64,000 nucleotides of DNA from Cognatishimia sp. 1_MG-2023 (GCF_030548175.1 NZ_JAUORX010000008.1:35123-99122); one strand, 5' to 3'; shown: positions 26,214-34,183, numbered from the stretch's first letter. Notes: generated from the letters alone by a model not told the origin. Numbers and translations are program-made.

Positions 26214-26938
26214 GGTGCGATTTGAGCAAGGTTTTCAAGTGGAACGTCAATTGTTTCGGGCGTGCTCAGTTTATAGCCGCGGCCATGAATAGTCTCGATG
26301 TACTGCGCGCCACTTTCGGCTGCGGCAGCAATCTTTTTACGTAGTTTGCAGATGTAGACATCAATCACTTTGTCAAAAGGCTGATCCGCGCTCATTCCAT
26401 AGACCGCATCATAGATGGCGTTCTTTGAAATCACCTTGTTCGAATTCAAAGCAAGGTGCTGAAAGATCGAATGCTCACGCTTGCTGAGCTTGATCCGTGC
26501 GCCAGAAACCAATGGATCGCGACCATCAAAATACGCCGTGACTTCACCCACGATCACGCTCTCGGACGCGTGGCCATGAGAGCGGCGAACGATTGAATTT
26601 ATGCGCGCAAAGACTTCGGAGCCTTTGATTGGACTAACGATAACGTCATCCGCACCCCGATCAAGAGCGGCTGCCGTATCGGCTGAGTTTCGAAAATCTC
26701 GCAATACAATCAACGGATTGTCACATCCAGAGGTGCGGATGGCGCGGATTTGTTTGTGTGTGTTGGGCGACTCTCCAATTAGGATCGCTCGATGTTCACA
26801 TCCGGGCTGCGTCAATGGCGCAAGCCCAGTTTCAAAAAATTCCTCGCCGACAAAAAGTGGCTGTAAGCCGACATTTTCTAACTCTGACGCGAGGGATGCC
26901 CGACGCTTTTCACGTGGTTCAAAAACATAGGTACGCAT
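26195..26938 (-). CDS. FtcR/CtrA-like OmpR-family flagellar regulator
   Basis: 247 residues. The N-terminal half is receiver-like but the acceptor position lies in RAILIGESPNTHK, with no Asp at the expected strand end, so phosphorylation is doubtful. The C-terminal winged helix holds DGRDPLVSGARIKLSKRE, HSIFQHLALNSNKVISKNAIYDAVYGM and IDVYICKLRKKIAAA, resembling FtcR, the flagellar master regulator of Brucella and Sinorhizobium, and also CtrA. Its position between flgL and flgI supports a flagellar role. Its promoter shares the gap with flgI, where four TTAA-N7-TTAA spacings occur, so it is likely a CtrA target. CtrA itself is probably chromosomal. Confidence 0.83.
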   Translation of the reverse strand: MRTYVFEPREKRRASLASELENVGLQPLFVGEEFFETGLAPLTQPGCEHRAILIGESPNTHKQIRAIRTSGCDNPLIVLRDFRNSADTAAALDRGADDVIVSPIKGSEVFARINSIVRRSHGHASESVIVGEVTAYFDGRDPLVSGARIKLSKREHSIFQHLALNSNKVISKNAIYDAVYGMSADQPFDKVIDVYICKLRKKIAAAAESGAQYIETIHGRGYKLSTPETIDVPLENLAQIAPVEARA

Positions 26939-27028
26939 GGCGACCGCAGCTCCACTTTATTTATGTTATTCATTATCGCTAGCAAGGATAAAAAATCTAT
27001 TCAACAATAAAAGGAAAAATAACCAAGA

Positions 27029-27054
27029 TTAATTTTTAATTAAAGCAAGGTTAA
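27029..27054. promoter_or_regulatory. Triple phased CtrA-type element
   Basis: Three TTAA blocks at 27029, 27040 and 27051, each separated by exactly seven bases, giving two overlapping TTAA-N7-TTAA sites. Read toward the FtcR-like gene the distal half is TTAATCTTGG. It lies in the 205-base gap between the divergent FtcR-like gene and flgI. Confidence 0.72.
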
Positions 27055-27071
27055 AGAAAGATAATTCAAGT

Positions 27072-27086
27072 TTAAGTGCGGGTTAA
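27072..27086. promoter_or_regulatory. CtrA-type box close to flgI
   Basis: TTAA GTGCGGG TTAA, 58-72 bases before the flgI start and 18 bases after the triple element. Confidence 0.68.
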
Positions 27087-27096
27087 TATAGACGAG

Positions 27097-27120
27097 ACAA
27101 GAATAAATTGTTAATCTTTG
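27097..27120 (+). promoter_or_regulatory. Candidate promoter element shared with flgB
   Basis: ACAAGAATAAAT joined directly to TGTTAATCTTTG. The same two 12-mers recur before flgB (32705-32732) with four extra bases between them. Distance to the flgI ATG is 24 bases from the right end. Confidence 0.5.
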
Positions 27121-27143
27121 GGTGGGCATAGAGGAAAGATCCT

Positions 27144-28280
27144 ATGGAGCAGTACCAAAAATTTCCCAAACGCCTGTACGCAGGGTTAGGGCGCATTCTA
27201 ATGGTGGTTGGAATGCTCTCCTTCGCCGTGTCTGCGGCAGCAGAGGTGCGGATCAAGGATATTGCGAGCTTTGAAGGTGTGCGCGAGAACCATCTGATCG
27301 GTTATGGGCTTGTTGTTGGCTTAAGTGGAACGGGCGATAAGCTGTCTAATAGCCCGTTTACCCGTGAATCCATGCGCGGGATGCTGGAACGCTTGGGTGT
27401 TGCCAACATTGATGCGAACCTGCTGAAAACCAAAAACACTGCGGCCGTCATGGTAACGTCCAAATTACCACCGTTTGCACGCCGAGGAGCGCCAATTGAT
27501 GTCACTGTTTCTTCGTTAGGTGATGCATCCAGTTTGCGCGGGGGTACGCTTTTGGTGACCCCGTTGTCTGGTGCGGATGGCGAAGTTTATGCAGTTGCTC
27601 AAGGGGCCATTGCCGTTTCAGGTTTCAGGGCCGAAGGCAACGCAGCAACGATTACCGAGGGAGTGCCAACAATGGCACGCATCGACAATGGCGCCATTGT
27701 CGAGCGCGAAGTTGGCTTTAGTTTGAGCGAGCTTAATAGTTTTCGGATAGCCTTGCGGACCCCCGACTTTACGACAGCCACGCGTATGCGTGATGTGGTC
27801 AATATGGAACTGGGTGCGCAATACGCTAACGTCTTGGATCCTGGCACTGTGGAAGTACAGGTCGAAAATAAGGCGAATGTTGCAGAGTTTGTTTCTGTTA
27901 TTGAAAACCTAACCGTTACTCCCGACTCCGTCGCACGTGTTGTTGTAGATGAGAAATCAGGTACAATTGTAATTGGGTCAAACGTGCGGATTGGCCAAGT
28001 TGCCATCAGCCAGGGTGGCCTAACAGTCAAAGTGCGTGAACGGTTTAATGTTAGTCAGCCGGAGCCTATTTCGATTGGCGGAACAACTGTTGTCATCCCG
28101 GACACCGAATTGGATGTCGAAGAGAAAGATAGCAAGTTCACGATCCTAGAAGGCGATGTCAGTCTGCAGGATTTGGTCGACGGCCTGAATGCGATTGGGG
28201 TTGGCGCGCGGCAAACCATTTCAATATTGCAGGCTATTAAGTCCTCTGGTGCACTGCATGCGGACTTGGAGATTATCTAA
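27144..28280 (+). CDS. flgI: Flagellar P-ring protein FlgI
   Basis: Periplasmic ring around the rod. 378 residues with a signal peptide (about 1-34, MVVGMLSFAVSAAAE) and the conserved start of the mature protein VRIKDIASFEGVRENHLIGYGLVVGL. Later blocks AVMVTSKLPPFARRGAPIDVTVSSLGDA and LQDLVDGLNAIGVGARQTISILQAIKSSGALHADLEII are FlgI hallmarks. GAGGAAAGATCCT precedes the ATG. Its stop overlaps the flgJ start by one base (TAATG). Confidence 0.97.
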   Translation: MEQYQKFPKRLYAGLGRILMVVGMLSFAVSAAAEVRIKDIASFEGVRENHLIGYGLVVGLSGTGDKLSNSPFTRESMRGMLERLGVANIDANLLKTKNTAAVMVTSKLPPFARRGAPIDVTVSSLGDASSLRGGTLLVTPLSGADGEVYAVAQGAIAVSGFRAEGNAATITEGVPTMARIDNGAIVEREVGFSLSELNSFRIALRTPDFTTATRMRDVVNMELGAQYANVLDPGTVEVQVENKANVAEFVSVIENLTVTPDSVARVVVDEKSGTIVIGSNVRIGQVAISQGGLTVKVRERFNVSQPEPISIGGTTVVIPDTELDVEEKDSKFTILEGDVSLQDLVDGLNAIGVGARQTISILQAIKSSGALHADLEII

Positions 28281-28573
28281 TGGTTGAAATTACCGGAATG
28301 TCCACGCTGTCGCAGGCCAAAGTGCATCAGCAGTCGCAAGCATTAAGTGAAAAAGAACTGGAATCTGCAAAAGAATTCGAAGCAGTGTTCCTAGCCCAAT
28401 TCGTTGATGAGATGATGAAGACTGTTGATGTTGGTGTGTCCACAGGCGGCAAAGATGGTGAGATGTGGCGTTCTTTCATGTCAGATGCATTGTCCCAGGG
28501 TTTGGTTGATCGGGGCGGCTTGGGTTTGGCTGCGAATATTGGTCAGGTGATTTCAGCTTATAAGCGGCCTTAA
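28280..28573 (+). CDS. flgJ: Rod-binding protein FlgJ, short form
   Basis: 97 residues, matching only the N-terminal rod-scaffold domain of FlgJ (AKEFEAVFLAQFVDEMMKTV, GGKDGEMWRSFMSDALSQGLVDRGGLGLA). The peptidoglycan hydrolase half found in gammaproteobacterial FlgJ is absent; a separate SltF-like transglycosylase at 34185 probably supplies that activity. Coupled to flgI and followed by the flgN-like gene. Confidence 0.9.
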   Translation: MVEITGMSTLSQAKVHQQSQALSEKELESAKEFEAVFLAQFVDEMMKTVDVGVSTGGKDGEMWRSFMSDALSQGLVDRGGLGLAANIGQVISAYKRP

Positions 28574-28594
28574 GAGTCTGAAGGAGGCTTAACA

Positions 28595-29074
28595 ATGATT
28601 GCAGCGCGTCAATTCAGACTAGGTGAACGTCAGAAAAAAGGCGGAGTAGGTGAGCCTACCGAGCGAGACATTCAAAACATCGACGATTTCACTGGCAAAA
28701 TTTCTGAAGCGATTGATTTGCTGCGAAAGGAAATCAACGCAATAAATGAGGGCAACTTAAATATTGTCAGTGACCTATTTGAGGATAAATCGAATATCCT
28801 AAAATGGTTAGAGTTGAAGATGCCTTTGGTTGAGCCATTTATTCGCAAAGATGCTGCGTTGGCACGCAAGCTTCCGGACCGGTTGGATGAATTTAAATCC
28901 GCTGTTGAAGAAAATTCATCGCTTTTATCGAGAATGGCCACCGCAGCAGGAACCGTTGCTCGTGAAATCGAAAAGGCTACACAAAGGCATAGTTTAAACG
29001 GGCTTTATGGAAAATCCGGGCAAAAGATTTCTGATCCAAATGCTCCGAAAATGACAATTGATCGGGAGTTTTAG
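28595..29074 (+). CDS. FlgN-like export chaperone
   Basis: 159 residues, helical, without membrane segments. The pattern of leucines and the segment LLRKEINAINEGNLNIVSDLFEDKSNILKWLE, and a C-terminal LNGLYGKSGQ, fit FlgN, the chaperone of FlgK and FlgL. AAGGAGG lies about seven bases before the ATG, a strong ribosome site. Its place after flgJ is usual for flgN. Family-level call. Confidence 0.68.
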   Translation: MIAARQFRLGERQKKGGVGEPTERDIQNIDDFTGKISEAIDLLRKEINAINEGNLNIVSDLFEDKSNILKWLELKMPLVEPFIRKDAALARKLPDRLDEFKSAVEENSSLLSRMATAAGTVAREIEKATQRHSLNGLYGKSGQKISDPNAPKMTIDREF

Positions 29075-29099
29075 GATTTGGCCACAAAAATGCCAAATT

Positions 29100-29116
29100 C
29101 GTAAACCGCGCTTTAA
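29100..29116 (+). promoter_or_regulatory. Conserved upstream element of flagellin 1
   Basis: CGTAAACCGCGCTTTAA, 105 bases before the start codon. Flagellin 2 has CGTAAACTGGGCTTTAA at 106 bases. It does not match sigma-28 or sigma-54 consensus. Further down both leaders share CAGTCAGAAGAYTGA and TGAGGAGARCATTAA. Confidence 0.5.
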
Positions 29117-29204
29117 TCGTGATTCCTATATTGTCAGTATTGGTAATAAACCAAGTTCAGTCAGAAGACTGATTTTATAACCCGAGATATGAGGAGAACA
29201 TTAA

Positions 29205-30029
29205 ATGTCGTCCATTCTCACAAACCACTCCGCAATGAACGCCCTTCAGACCTTGAACATGGTCAACAAGGGTTTGAACCAAACACAAGACCGCGTTTCC
29301 ACGGGCTTGCAAATTAGCTCTGGTAAAGACAACGCCGCTTACTTCGCGATTTCTGAAACGATGAAGGGCGACAGCGGCATGCTGAAGGCCATTAACGAAG
29401 GTCTCACATCCACCAAGAACTCAGTTTCAACTGCACGCTTGGGTGCTGAAACGGTGAAGGACCTGGCTAACCAATTCTCAGAACGTGTTGCTTTTGCGCA
29501 AGGTGGCGGTATTGATCTAACAGAAGTCCAAGCAGAATTGGACGGTTTCGTTGATCGTATCGACGCCGCAATTACTCAAGCCACATTTAATGGTGAAAAC
29601 CTCGTCGAAGGTACGGCCACTCAGACAGCTGTAACTGGTATTACGCGTTCAGCGACTGCTTCGGATTTTGAAGTGACAACCGTTTCGTTTGACGAAGTTG
29701 ATCTTCGTGCAATTCATGCTGCTCTTGATGCGATTGATATTTCTGGCGGTGTTACCACCACTGACTTACAAACATCTGAAACACAGTTAGGTAATGCGAT
29801 TTCCGCAGCAACGTCTTTGGGCGTCACTGAGAAAACTCTCGAAGGGCAGCAAGAATTCTTGAGCGCGCTAACGGACACACTGGACACCGGTGTTTCTGCG
29901 ATGGTCGATGCAGATATGGAAGAAGAAGCGGCGCGTTTGCAAGCGTATCAGGTTCAGCAGCAGTTGGCGACACAATCGCTATCTATTGCGAACCAAGCGC
30001 CGCAGAACATCATGTCGCTATTCCGTTAA
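29205..30029 (+). CDS. Flagellin 1
   Basis: Filament subunit, 274 residues, exported without a cleaved signal. N-terminal D0/D1 helices (SSILTNHSAMNALQTLN, VSTGLQISSGKDNAAYFAISETM) and C-terminal helices ending LSIANQAPQNIMSLFR are standard; the middle (about 140-205) is short, so the outer domains are small. It is followed by its own terminator and, 384 bases later, by a close paralogue of equal length. Start chosen from TGAGGAGA upstream. Confidence 0.96.
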   Translation: MSSILTNHSAMNALQTLNMVNKGLNQTQDRVSTGLQISSGKDNAAYFAISETMKGDSGMLKAINEGLTSTKNSVSTARLGAETVKDLANQFSERVAFAQGGGIDLTEVQAELDGFVDRIDAAITQATFNGENLVEGTATQTAVTGITRSATASDFEVTTVSFDEVDLRAIHAALDAIDISGGVTTTDLQTSETQLGNAISAATSLGVTEKTLEGQQEFLSALTDTLDTGVSAMVDADMEEEAARLQAYQVQQQLATQSLSIANQAPQNIMSLFR

Positions 30030-30102
30030 TCGGTTAAGGGGTTGGTTCTTTACAGGGCTTTCCGAAACGATTGATTCTCTTAAATTCTCCATTTTTGGAG
30101 AT

Positions 30103-30133
30103 AAGCCGGCTGCCGAAAGGTGGCCGGTTTTTT
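30103..30133 (+). terminator. Terminator after flagellin 1
   Basis: CCGGC (30106-30110) pairs with GCCGG (30123-30127), extended by weaker pairs, followed by six T. A CTCC-ATTTTT-GGAG hairpin just before it may be part of the same structure. Confidence 0.75.
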
Positions 30134-30340
30134 GCTTTCTTGTATTTTTGCATCGCTTTTTTGGCGATGTTTGACGGGTAATATGGCGTGATTTAGGCGC
30201 CTAGTGCTCATTTAAGTTTTTGAAATTAAATGGCTAAATCTAGAAATTTATCAGTTACACCGCAGCTGCCATATTCTGGTCATATTTGCCATTAAATGAA
30301 CAATTTGCGTAAACTGGGCTTTAACCTCGAGGCCTGTACC

Positions 30341-30355
30341 TTAACTGCAGGTTAA
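30341..30355. promoter_or_regulatory. CtrA-type box upstream of flagellin 2
   Basis: TTAA CTGCAGG TTAA then C, 59-73 bases before the start codon. Flagellin 1 lacks a matching site, so the two genes may respond differently. Confidence 0.65.
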
Positions 30356-30413
30356 CAAAACCGACTTCAGTCAGAAGATTGAACAAAACTCGAGAAAATG
30401 AGGAGAGCATTAA

Positions 30414-31238
30414 ATGTCGTCCATTCTCACAAATAGTTCTGCAATGAACGCCCTTCAGACCCTTCAAAACGTGAACAAGGGTCTTAACGAAACTCAAAGC
30501 CGTGTGTCTACAGGTCTGCAAGTCAGCTCTGGTAAAGACAATGCCGCCTTCTTCGCAATTTCTGAAACGATGAAGGGTGACAGCGGCATGCTGAGCGCCA
30601 TCAATGAGGGCCTCACATCTACTAAAAACTCTGTCTCCACGGCGCGTCTAGGTGCTGAGACAGTTAAAGATTTGGCGTCTGATTTCTCTGAGCGCGTTGC
30701 ATTCGCACAGGGTAGCGGTGTTGATCTAGCTGATGTTCAGTCCGAGTTGGATTCACTGGTGTCTCAAATCGGTGCCGCGATTTCACAATCGACGTTTAAT
30801 GGCGATGATCTGGTGTCTGGCGCTGCGGCAACGCAAACTGTCGTGTCTGGTGTAACTCGTTCAGGTGGTACATTTGCAGCAACGACAATTTCCTTCGACT
30901 CTGTTGATTTGGGTGCAATTGAAACCGCCCTTGGTGCAATTGACCTGACAACTTCTACCGATCTCGCAGCAGACCTAGCGTCTGCAGAAGGCCAACTAGG
31001 CGCAGCGATTTCGGCGGCCACATCTATGGGTGTTGCTGAGAAAACGCTTGAAGGTCAGCAGGAATTTCTAGGTGCACTTACAGATACGCTAGACCAAGGT
31101 GTATCTGCGATGGTTGACGCGGATATGGAAGAAGAAGCAGCACGGCTGCAAGCGCTTCAGGTTCAGCAGCAGTTGGCAACACAGTCATTGTCTATCGCGA
31201 ACCAAGCGCCGCAGAATATTCTGTCGCTGTTCCGATAA
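30414..31238 (+). CDS. Flagellin 2
   Basis: Paralogue of flagellin 1, also 274 residues. The ends are nearly the same (SSILTNSSAMNALQTLQ, VSTGLQVSSGKDNAAFFAISETM; C-terminus LSIANQAPQNILSLFR) and the difference is concentrated in the middle (about 130-210). The copy includes the leader and the hairpin-rich trailer, so a block of roughly 1.1 kb was duplicated. A CtrA-type box lies only upstream of this copy. Confidence 0.96.
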   Translation: MSSILTNSSAMNALQTLQNVNKGLNETQSRVSTGLQVSSGKDNAAFFAISETMKGDSGMLSAINEGLTSTKNSVSTARLGAETVKDLASDFSERVAFAQGSGVDLADVQSELDSLVSQIGAAISQSTFNGDDLVSGAAATQTVVSGVTRSGGTFAATTISFDSVDLGAIETALGAIDLTTSTDLAADLASAEGQLGAAISAATSMGVAEKTLEGQQEFLGALTDTLDQGVSAMVDADMEEEAARLQALQVQQQLATQSLSIANQAPQNILSLFR

Positions 31239-31312
31239 TGACTTAGCGCGAAAGCTCCTTCAAAGGCTTTCCGTAACGATTGATCTAAGTAAATTCTCCT
31301 TTGATGGAGTTT

Positions 31313-31338
31313 GGTCGGCTGCCTTGTGGTGGCCGACT
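31313..31338 (+). terminator. Hairpin after flagellin 2
   Basis: GTCGGC (31314-31319) pairs with GCCGAC (31332-31337). The T tract found after flagellin 1 is lost here (TAATTGG). A CTCC-TTTGAT-GGAG mini-hairpin precedes it, as after flagellin 1. It lies just before the fliI stop codon, where it could also slow convergent transcription. Confidence 0.5.
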
Positions 31339-31344
31339 AATTGG

Positions 31345-32706
31345 TTAACTGGCTACACCAAGGTCAATGGGAACATCTATTCCTGCTTCTAATAGCATCC
31401 GAAATAATTCCGCAAAGCTTTGATCTGATGGCAGTTTTTCGGACTTTCTTTGTGCAAGGAAGGTATCTGCCACCTTGTGAAACTGGGCCGCCGCGTCAAT
31501 TTCAGGATCGGTTCCGGGCTTGTAGGCACCAACGCGGATCAGATCTTCCATATCTGCGAACTTTGCCAGTGATTTCCGTGCTTCATGCATGATTTTGTAT
31601 TCTTCATCTGAATGACACGCGGGCAGCATGCGTGAGATCGAGCGTTGAATATTGATTGCCGGATAGCGATTTTTCTCGGCAATGTTGCGATCCAAAACCA
31701 GATGGCCGTCTACGATGCCGCGGATTGCATCGGCTATCGGTTCGTTCATGTCGTCTCCATCCACGAGGACGGTGTAAATTGCGGTGATGTCGCCTTCGCC
31801 CTCTCGTCCCGGACCTGCGCGCTCGAGTAAGTGGGGGAGTTCCGAGAAAACCGTTGGCGGGTATCCTTTGGTGGTTGGTGGCTCGCCACTGGACAAGCCA
31901 ATTTCACGCTGAGCCATGGCGAAACGGGTCACACTGTCGAGTAGTAGTAATACCTGTCGACCTGTTGAGCGGAAATGTTCAGCAACAGTAGTTGCAGTTA
32001 GGGCTGCTTGCTTGCGCAACAAGGGGGCTTCATCACCTGTAGCAACGACCACGACAGACCTGGCCATGCCTTCTGGGCCGAGGTCTTCCTGTATGAATTC
32101 CTGAACCTCGCGACCACGTTCGCCAACTAATCCGATGACAATAACGTCGGCATTTGTGTTGCGAGCAAGCATAGCCATGAGAGTAGATTTACCAACGCCG
32201 GATCCTGCGAAAACGCCCATGCGCTGGCCTTGGCAGAGGGGTGTGAAAACATCTATGCATTTGATTTGCGTCTGTAATTTCTGACCGACACGTCGACGGC
32301 CAAATGCCGGTGGGGGGCCGTTGCGCCCTGTTGAGCGATTGCGACCTCGCTTAAAGTTCGGGGCTAGAGACAGTGGTTTTCCTAGGCCATCAACGACTGT
32401 TCCGATCCAGCTGTCGTCTGGGCAAATCCCCTGTTCGTGCTGTATCAATTCTACGGGGTCACCGACGGCCACTCCGTCCCAAGTGCCAAATGGTAGCAGT
32501 CGTAAGCCGTCATGGTTTGCGCCTACGACTTCTGCCAAAATGGGGCCGCGTGACCCGTTAACCATGCAGCGCTGTCCGATGCCTACAGCACGTTGCAGCC
32601 CGGCTACGGTAAGTGACATGCCGACAATGGATTGAACCCGCCCGCAGATGGATGTGCATTCCAGCGAGGCGATCTTGTTTTTCAACTCCAAAAAAATCTT
32701 GGACAC
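31345..32706 (-). CDS. fliI: Flagellar export ATPase FliI
   Basis: ATPase of the type III export gate, 453 residues from the GTG at 32706, which has AGAGGA about ten bases upstream. A longer frame to 33009 has no ribosome site, lies antisense to flgB, and exceeds the family length. Walker A GSGVGKST is centred on K173, followed by IGLVGERGREVQEF, LLLLDSVTRFAMAQREIGLSSGEPP and the DDMNEPIADAIRGIVDGHLVLDR segment of F1-like export ATPases. It is divergent from flgB; FliH, its usual partner, is not in the window. Confidence 0.94.
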   Translation of the reverse strand: MSKIFLELKNKIASLECTSICGRVQSIVGMSLTVAGLQRAVGIGQRCMVNGSRGPILAEVVGANHDGLRLLPFGTWDGVAVGDPVELIQHEQGICPDDSWIGTVVDGLGKPLSLAPNFKRGRNRSTGRNGPPPAFGRRRVGQKLQTQIKCIDVFTPLCQGQRMGVFAGSGVGKSTLMAMLARNTNADVIVIGLVGERGREVQEFIQEDLGPEGMARSVVVVATGDEAPLLRKQAALTATTVAEHFRSTGRQVLLLLDSVTRFAMAQREIGLSSGEPPTTKGYPPTVFSELPHLLERAGPGREGEGDITAIYTVLVDGDDMNEPIADAIRGIVDGHLVLDRNIAEKNRYPAINIQRSISRMLPACHSDEEYKIMHEARKSLAKFADMEDLIRVGAYKPGTDPEIDAAAQFHKVADTFLAQRKSEKLPSDQSFAELFRMLLEAGIDVPIDLGVAS

Positions 32707-32732
32707 AAGAATAAATCCTCTGTTAATCTTTG
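32705..32732 (+). promoter_or_regulatory. Candidate promoter element shared with flgI
   Basis: ACAAGAATAAAT, four bases, TGTTAATCTTTG; both 12-mers are identical to those before flgI (27097-27120). It overlaps the fliI start codon on the other strand and lies about 40 bases before flgB. Confidence 0.5.
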
Positions 32733-32773
32733 CTATACTTGCTATAATCCATAATAAGCAGCAGGAGTCCATG

Positions 32774-33121
32774 ATGAATTTGGATGCACCCAATCTATTT
32801 GAACTTGCGTCACACCGTCTAAAATGGCTCTCGGACCGGCAAAAAGTTGTGTCCGAGAATATCGCGAACGCGGACACGGCGGGGTATCGGGCGCGGGAGG
32901 TTGAGGGGTTTGATGAATATTTGAGAATTGCGGATGGGGTTGGAGAATCCCCGGATGTTGCGATTTTTGAAGCTGAGACCGTTTGGGGCGAAGATCTTTC
33001 GGGGAACAACGTTTCGCTCGAAGAACAATTGCTTCAAGCCACTGAAACTGCAGGGCAATATCGTGTTGCCGCCAACCTTTACCGCAAGGCGCACGATATG
33101 ATCCGTGCAGTCAGCGGTTAA
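32774..33121 (+). CDS. flgB: Flagellar proximal rod protein FlgB
   Basis: 115 residues from the second of two adjacent ATG codons (32771, 32774); AGGAG sits six bases before 32774. A longer frame from 32648 is antisense to fliI and rejected. Rod motif KVVSENIANADTAGYRARE near the N-terminus and C-terminal LLQATETAGQYRVAANLYRKAHDMIRAVSG. First gene of the operon flgB-flgC-fliE-fliQ-sltF-flhA-fliR-flhB. Confidence 0.93.
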   Translation: MNLDAPNLFELASHRLKWLSDRQKVVSENIANADTAGYRAREVEGFDEYLRIADGVGESPDVAIFEAETVWGEDLSGNNVSLEEQLLQATETAGQYRVAANLYRKAHDMIRAVSG

Positions 33122-33136
33122 TAAACGGAGGGACAC

Positions 33137-33547
33137 ATGGATTCATTAACCTCTATCGCCGCAATCGCCTCGAGTGGTTTACGGGCACAGGGCGAGCGGA
33201 TGCGCGTCGTGTCAGAGAACGTCGCGAATGCTGGCTCTACAGCGAATGAACCCGGTGGCGAACCGTATCGTAGAAAGCTTATTTCTTTCAGCGAGTTGCT
33301 GGACGATGGGACGGGTAATTCCAAAGTCGAAGTCGCGGACATTTCCCGCGATATGTCGGATTTCACAGTGCGGTATGAGCCACATCATCCGGCCGCGGAT
33401 GAGGCCGGTTTCGTTAAGCTACCGAACGTGAACCCTTTGATTGAGATGAGCAATATGCGGGAAGCATCCCGGTCCTATGAGGCCAATATGTCGATGCTCG
33501 AAAATGCGCGATCCATGCGTAACCGTTTGATAGATTTGATGGAATAG
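33137..33547 (+). CDS. flgC: Flagellar proximal rod protein FlgC
   Basis: 136 residues with the rod signature SSGLRAQGERMRVVSENVANAGST, the middle YEPHHPAADEAGFVKLPNVNPLIEMSNM block and a C-terminal EASRSYEANMSMLENARSM helix. These blocks are diagnostic of FlgC. ACGGAGG stands before the ATG, 15 bases after flgB. Confidence 0.96.
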   Translation: MDSLTSIAAIASSGLRAQGERMRVVSENVANAGSTANEPGGEPYRRKLISFSELLDDGTGNSKVEVADISRDMSDFTVRYEPHHPAADEAGFVKLPNVNPLIEMSNMREASRSYEANMSMLENARSMRNRLIDLME

Positions 33548-33556
33548 GGCTGAATT

Positions 33557-33877
33557 ATGAGTGACTTCTCTTCGATCCGCCCAAATGCGATTGTTCAGGG
33601 CGCCTATGGCAAGGCGCAAAACCTTAACGATGCGACCTCTACCCAAGACTCTGAAAAGAAACAAAATTTCGGAGACATGCTGCGCGATGCTGCCGCACAA
33701 TCGGTGCATAACGTGCGCCAAGGCGACGAAGTTGCGACGCAAGGGTTAACGGGGCGGGCGGGCATCCAACAAGTGGTCGAAGCGACCATGACCATGGAAA
33801 GCACTGTGCGGGTTTCCGTTGCCGTGCGCGACAAAATTGTTGAGGCATATCAAGAAATTATGCGGATGCCGATCTAA
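33557..33877 (+). CDS. fliE: MS-ring/rod junction protein FliE
   Basis: Joins the MS ring to the rod. 106 residues with a variable start and the conserved C-terminal half FGDMLRDAAAQSVHNVRQGDEVATQGL, then VEATMTMESTVRVSVAVRDKIVEAYQEIMRMPI. Size and position after flgC are typical. Confidence 0.94.
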   Translation: MSDFSSIRPNAIVQGAYGKAQNLNDATSTQDSEKKQNFGDMLRDAAAQSVHNVRQGDEVATQGLTGRAGIQQVVEATMTMESTVRVSVAVRDKIVEAYQEIMRMPI

Positions 33878-33913
33878 GGATCGCAGCTGTAATTCCCAGG
33901 AAGGAACACGGGG

Positions 33914-34183
33914 TTGGACACCGCAAGCGCATATGACATTTTGCGGCTGACGATTGATACAATCCTCATCGCCTGCGCGCCGGTTTTGGCCGTCGCATTA
34001 GGCGTAGGCCTAATTATTTCGTTTATTCAGGCACTTACGCAAATTCAAGAAATGACGCTGACCTTTGTTCCAAAGATCATCGCGATTTTTGGCGTCTTGG
34101 CGTTAACACTTCCATTCATCTTCGGCACATTAACCCGTTTGTCGGATCGGGTATTTGATCTGATCGTCAGCGGGGGCATCTGA
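33914..34183 (+). CDS. fliQ: Flagellar export gate protein FliQ
   Basis: 89 residues with two membrane helices (about 12-40 and 50-75) and the FliQ pattern ALGVGLIISFIQALTQIQEMTLTFVPKI. It starts with TTG at 33914, eight to nine bases after AGGAAGGA; no better start exists. FliP, which normally lies near, is not in the window. Confidence 0.95.
   Translation: MDTASAYDILRLTIDTILIACAPVLAVALGVGLIISFIQALTQIQEMTLTFVPKIIAIFGVLALTLPFIFGTLTRLSDRVFDLIVSGGI

Larger units (their letters stand above)
30030..30413. other. Gap between the flagellin genes
   Basis: Holds a CTCC/GGAG mini-hairpin and the terminator of flagellin 1, then an AT-rich stretch without a gene, the conserved flagellin element (30308-30324), a CtrA-type site (30341-30355) and the leader of flagellin 2. 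Confidence 0.6.

Noticed and set aside
29100..29132. Sigma-28 or sigma-54 promoter before flagellin 1
   Set aside because: TAAA is present but no GCCGATAA follows at the right distance, copy 2 does not match either, and no GG/GC pair at -24/-12 was seen.
32707..33009. N-terminal extension of FliI by about 100 residues
   Set aside because: No ribosome site, antisense to flgB, and longer than the family; GTG 32706 is well supported.
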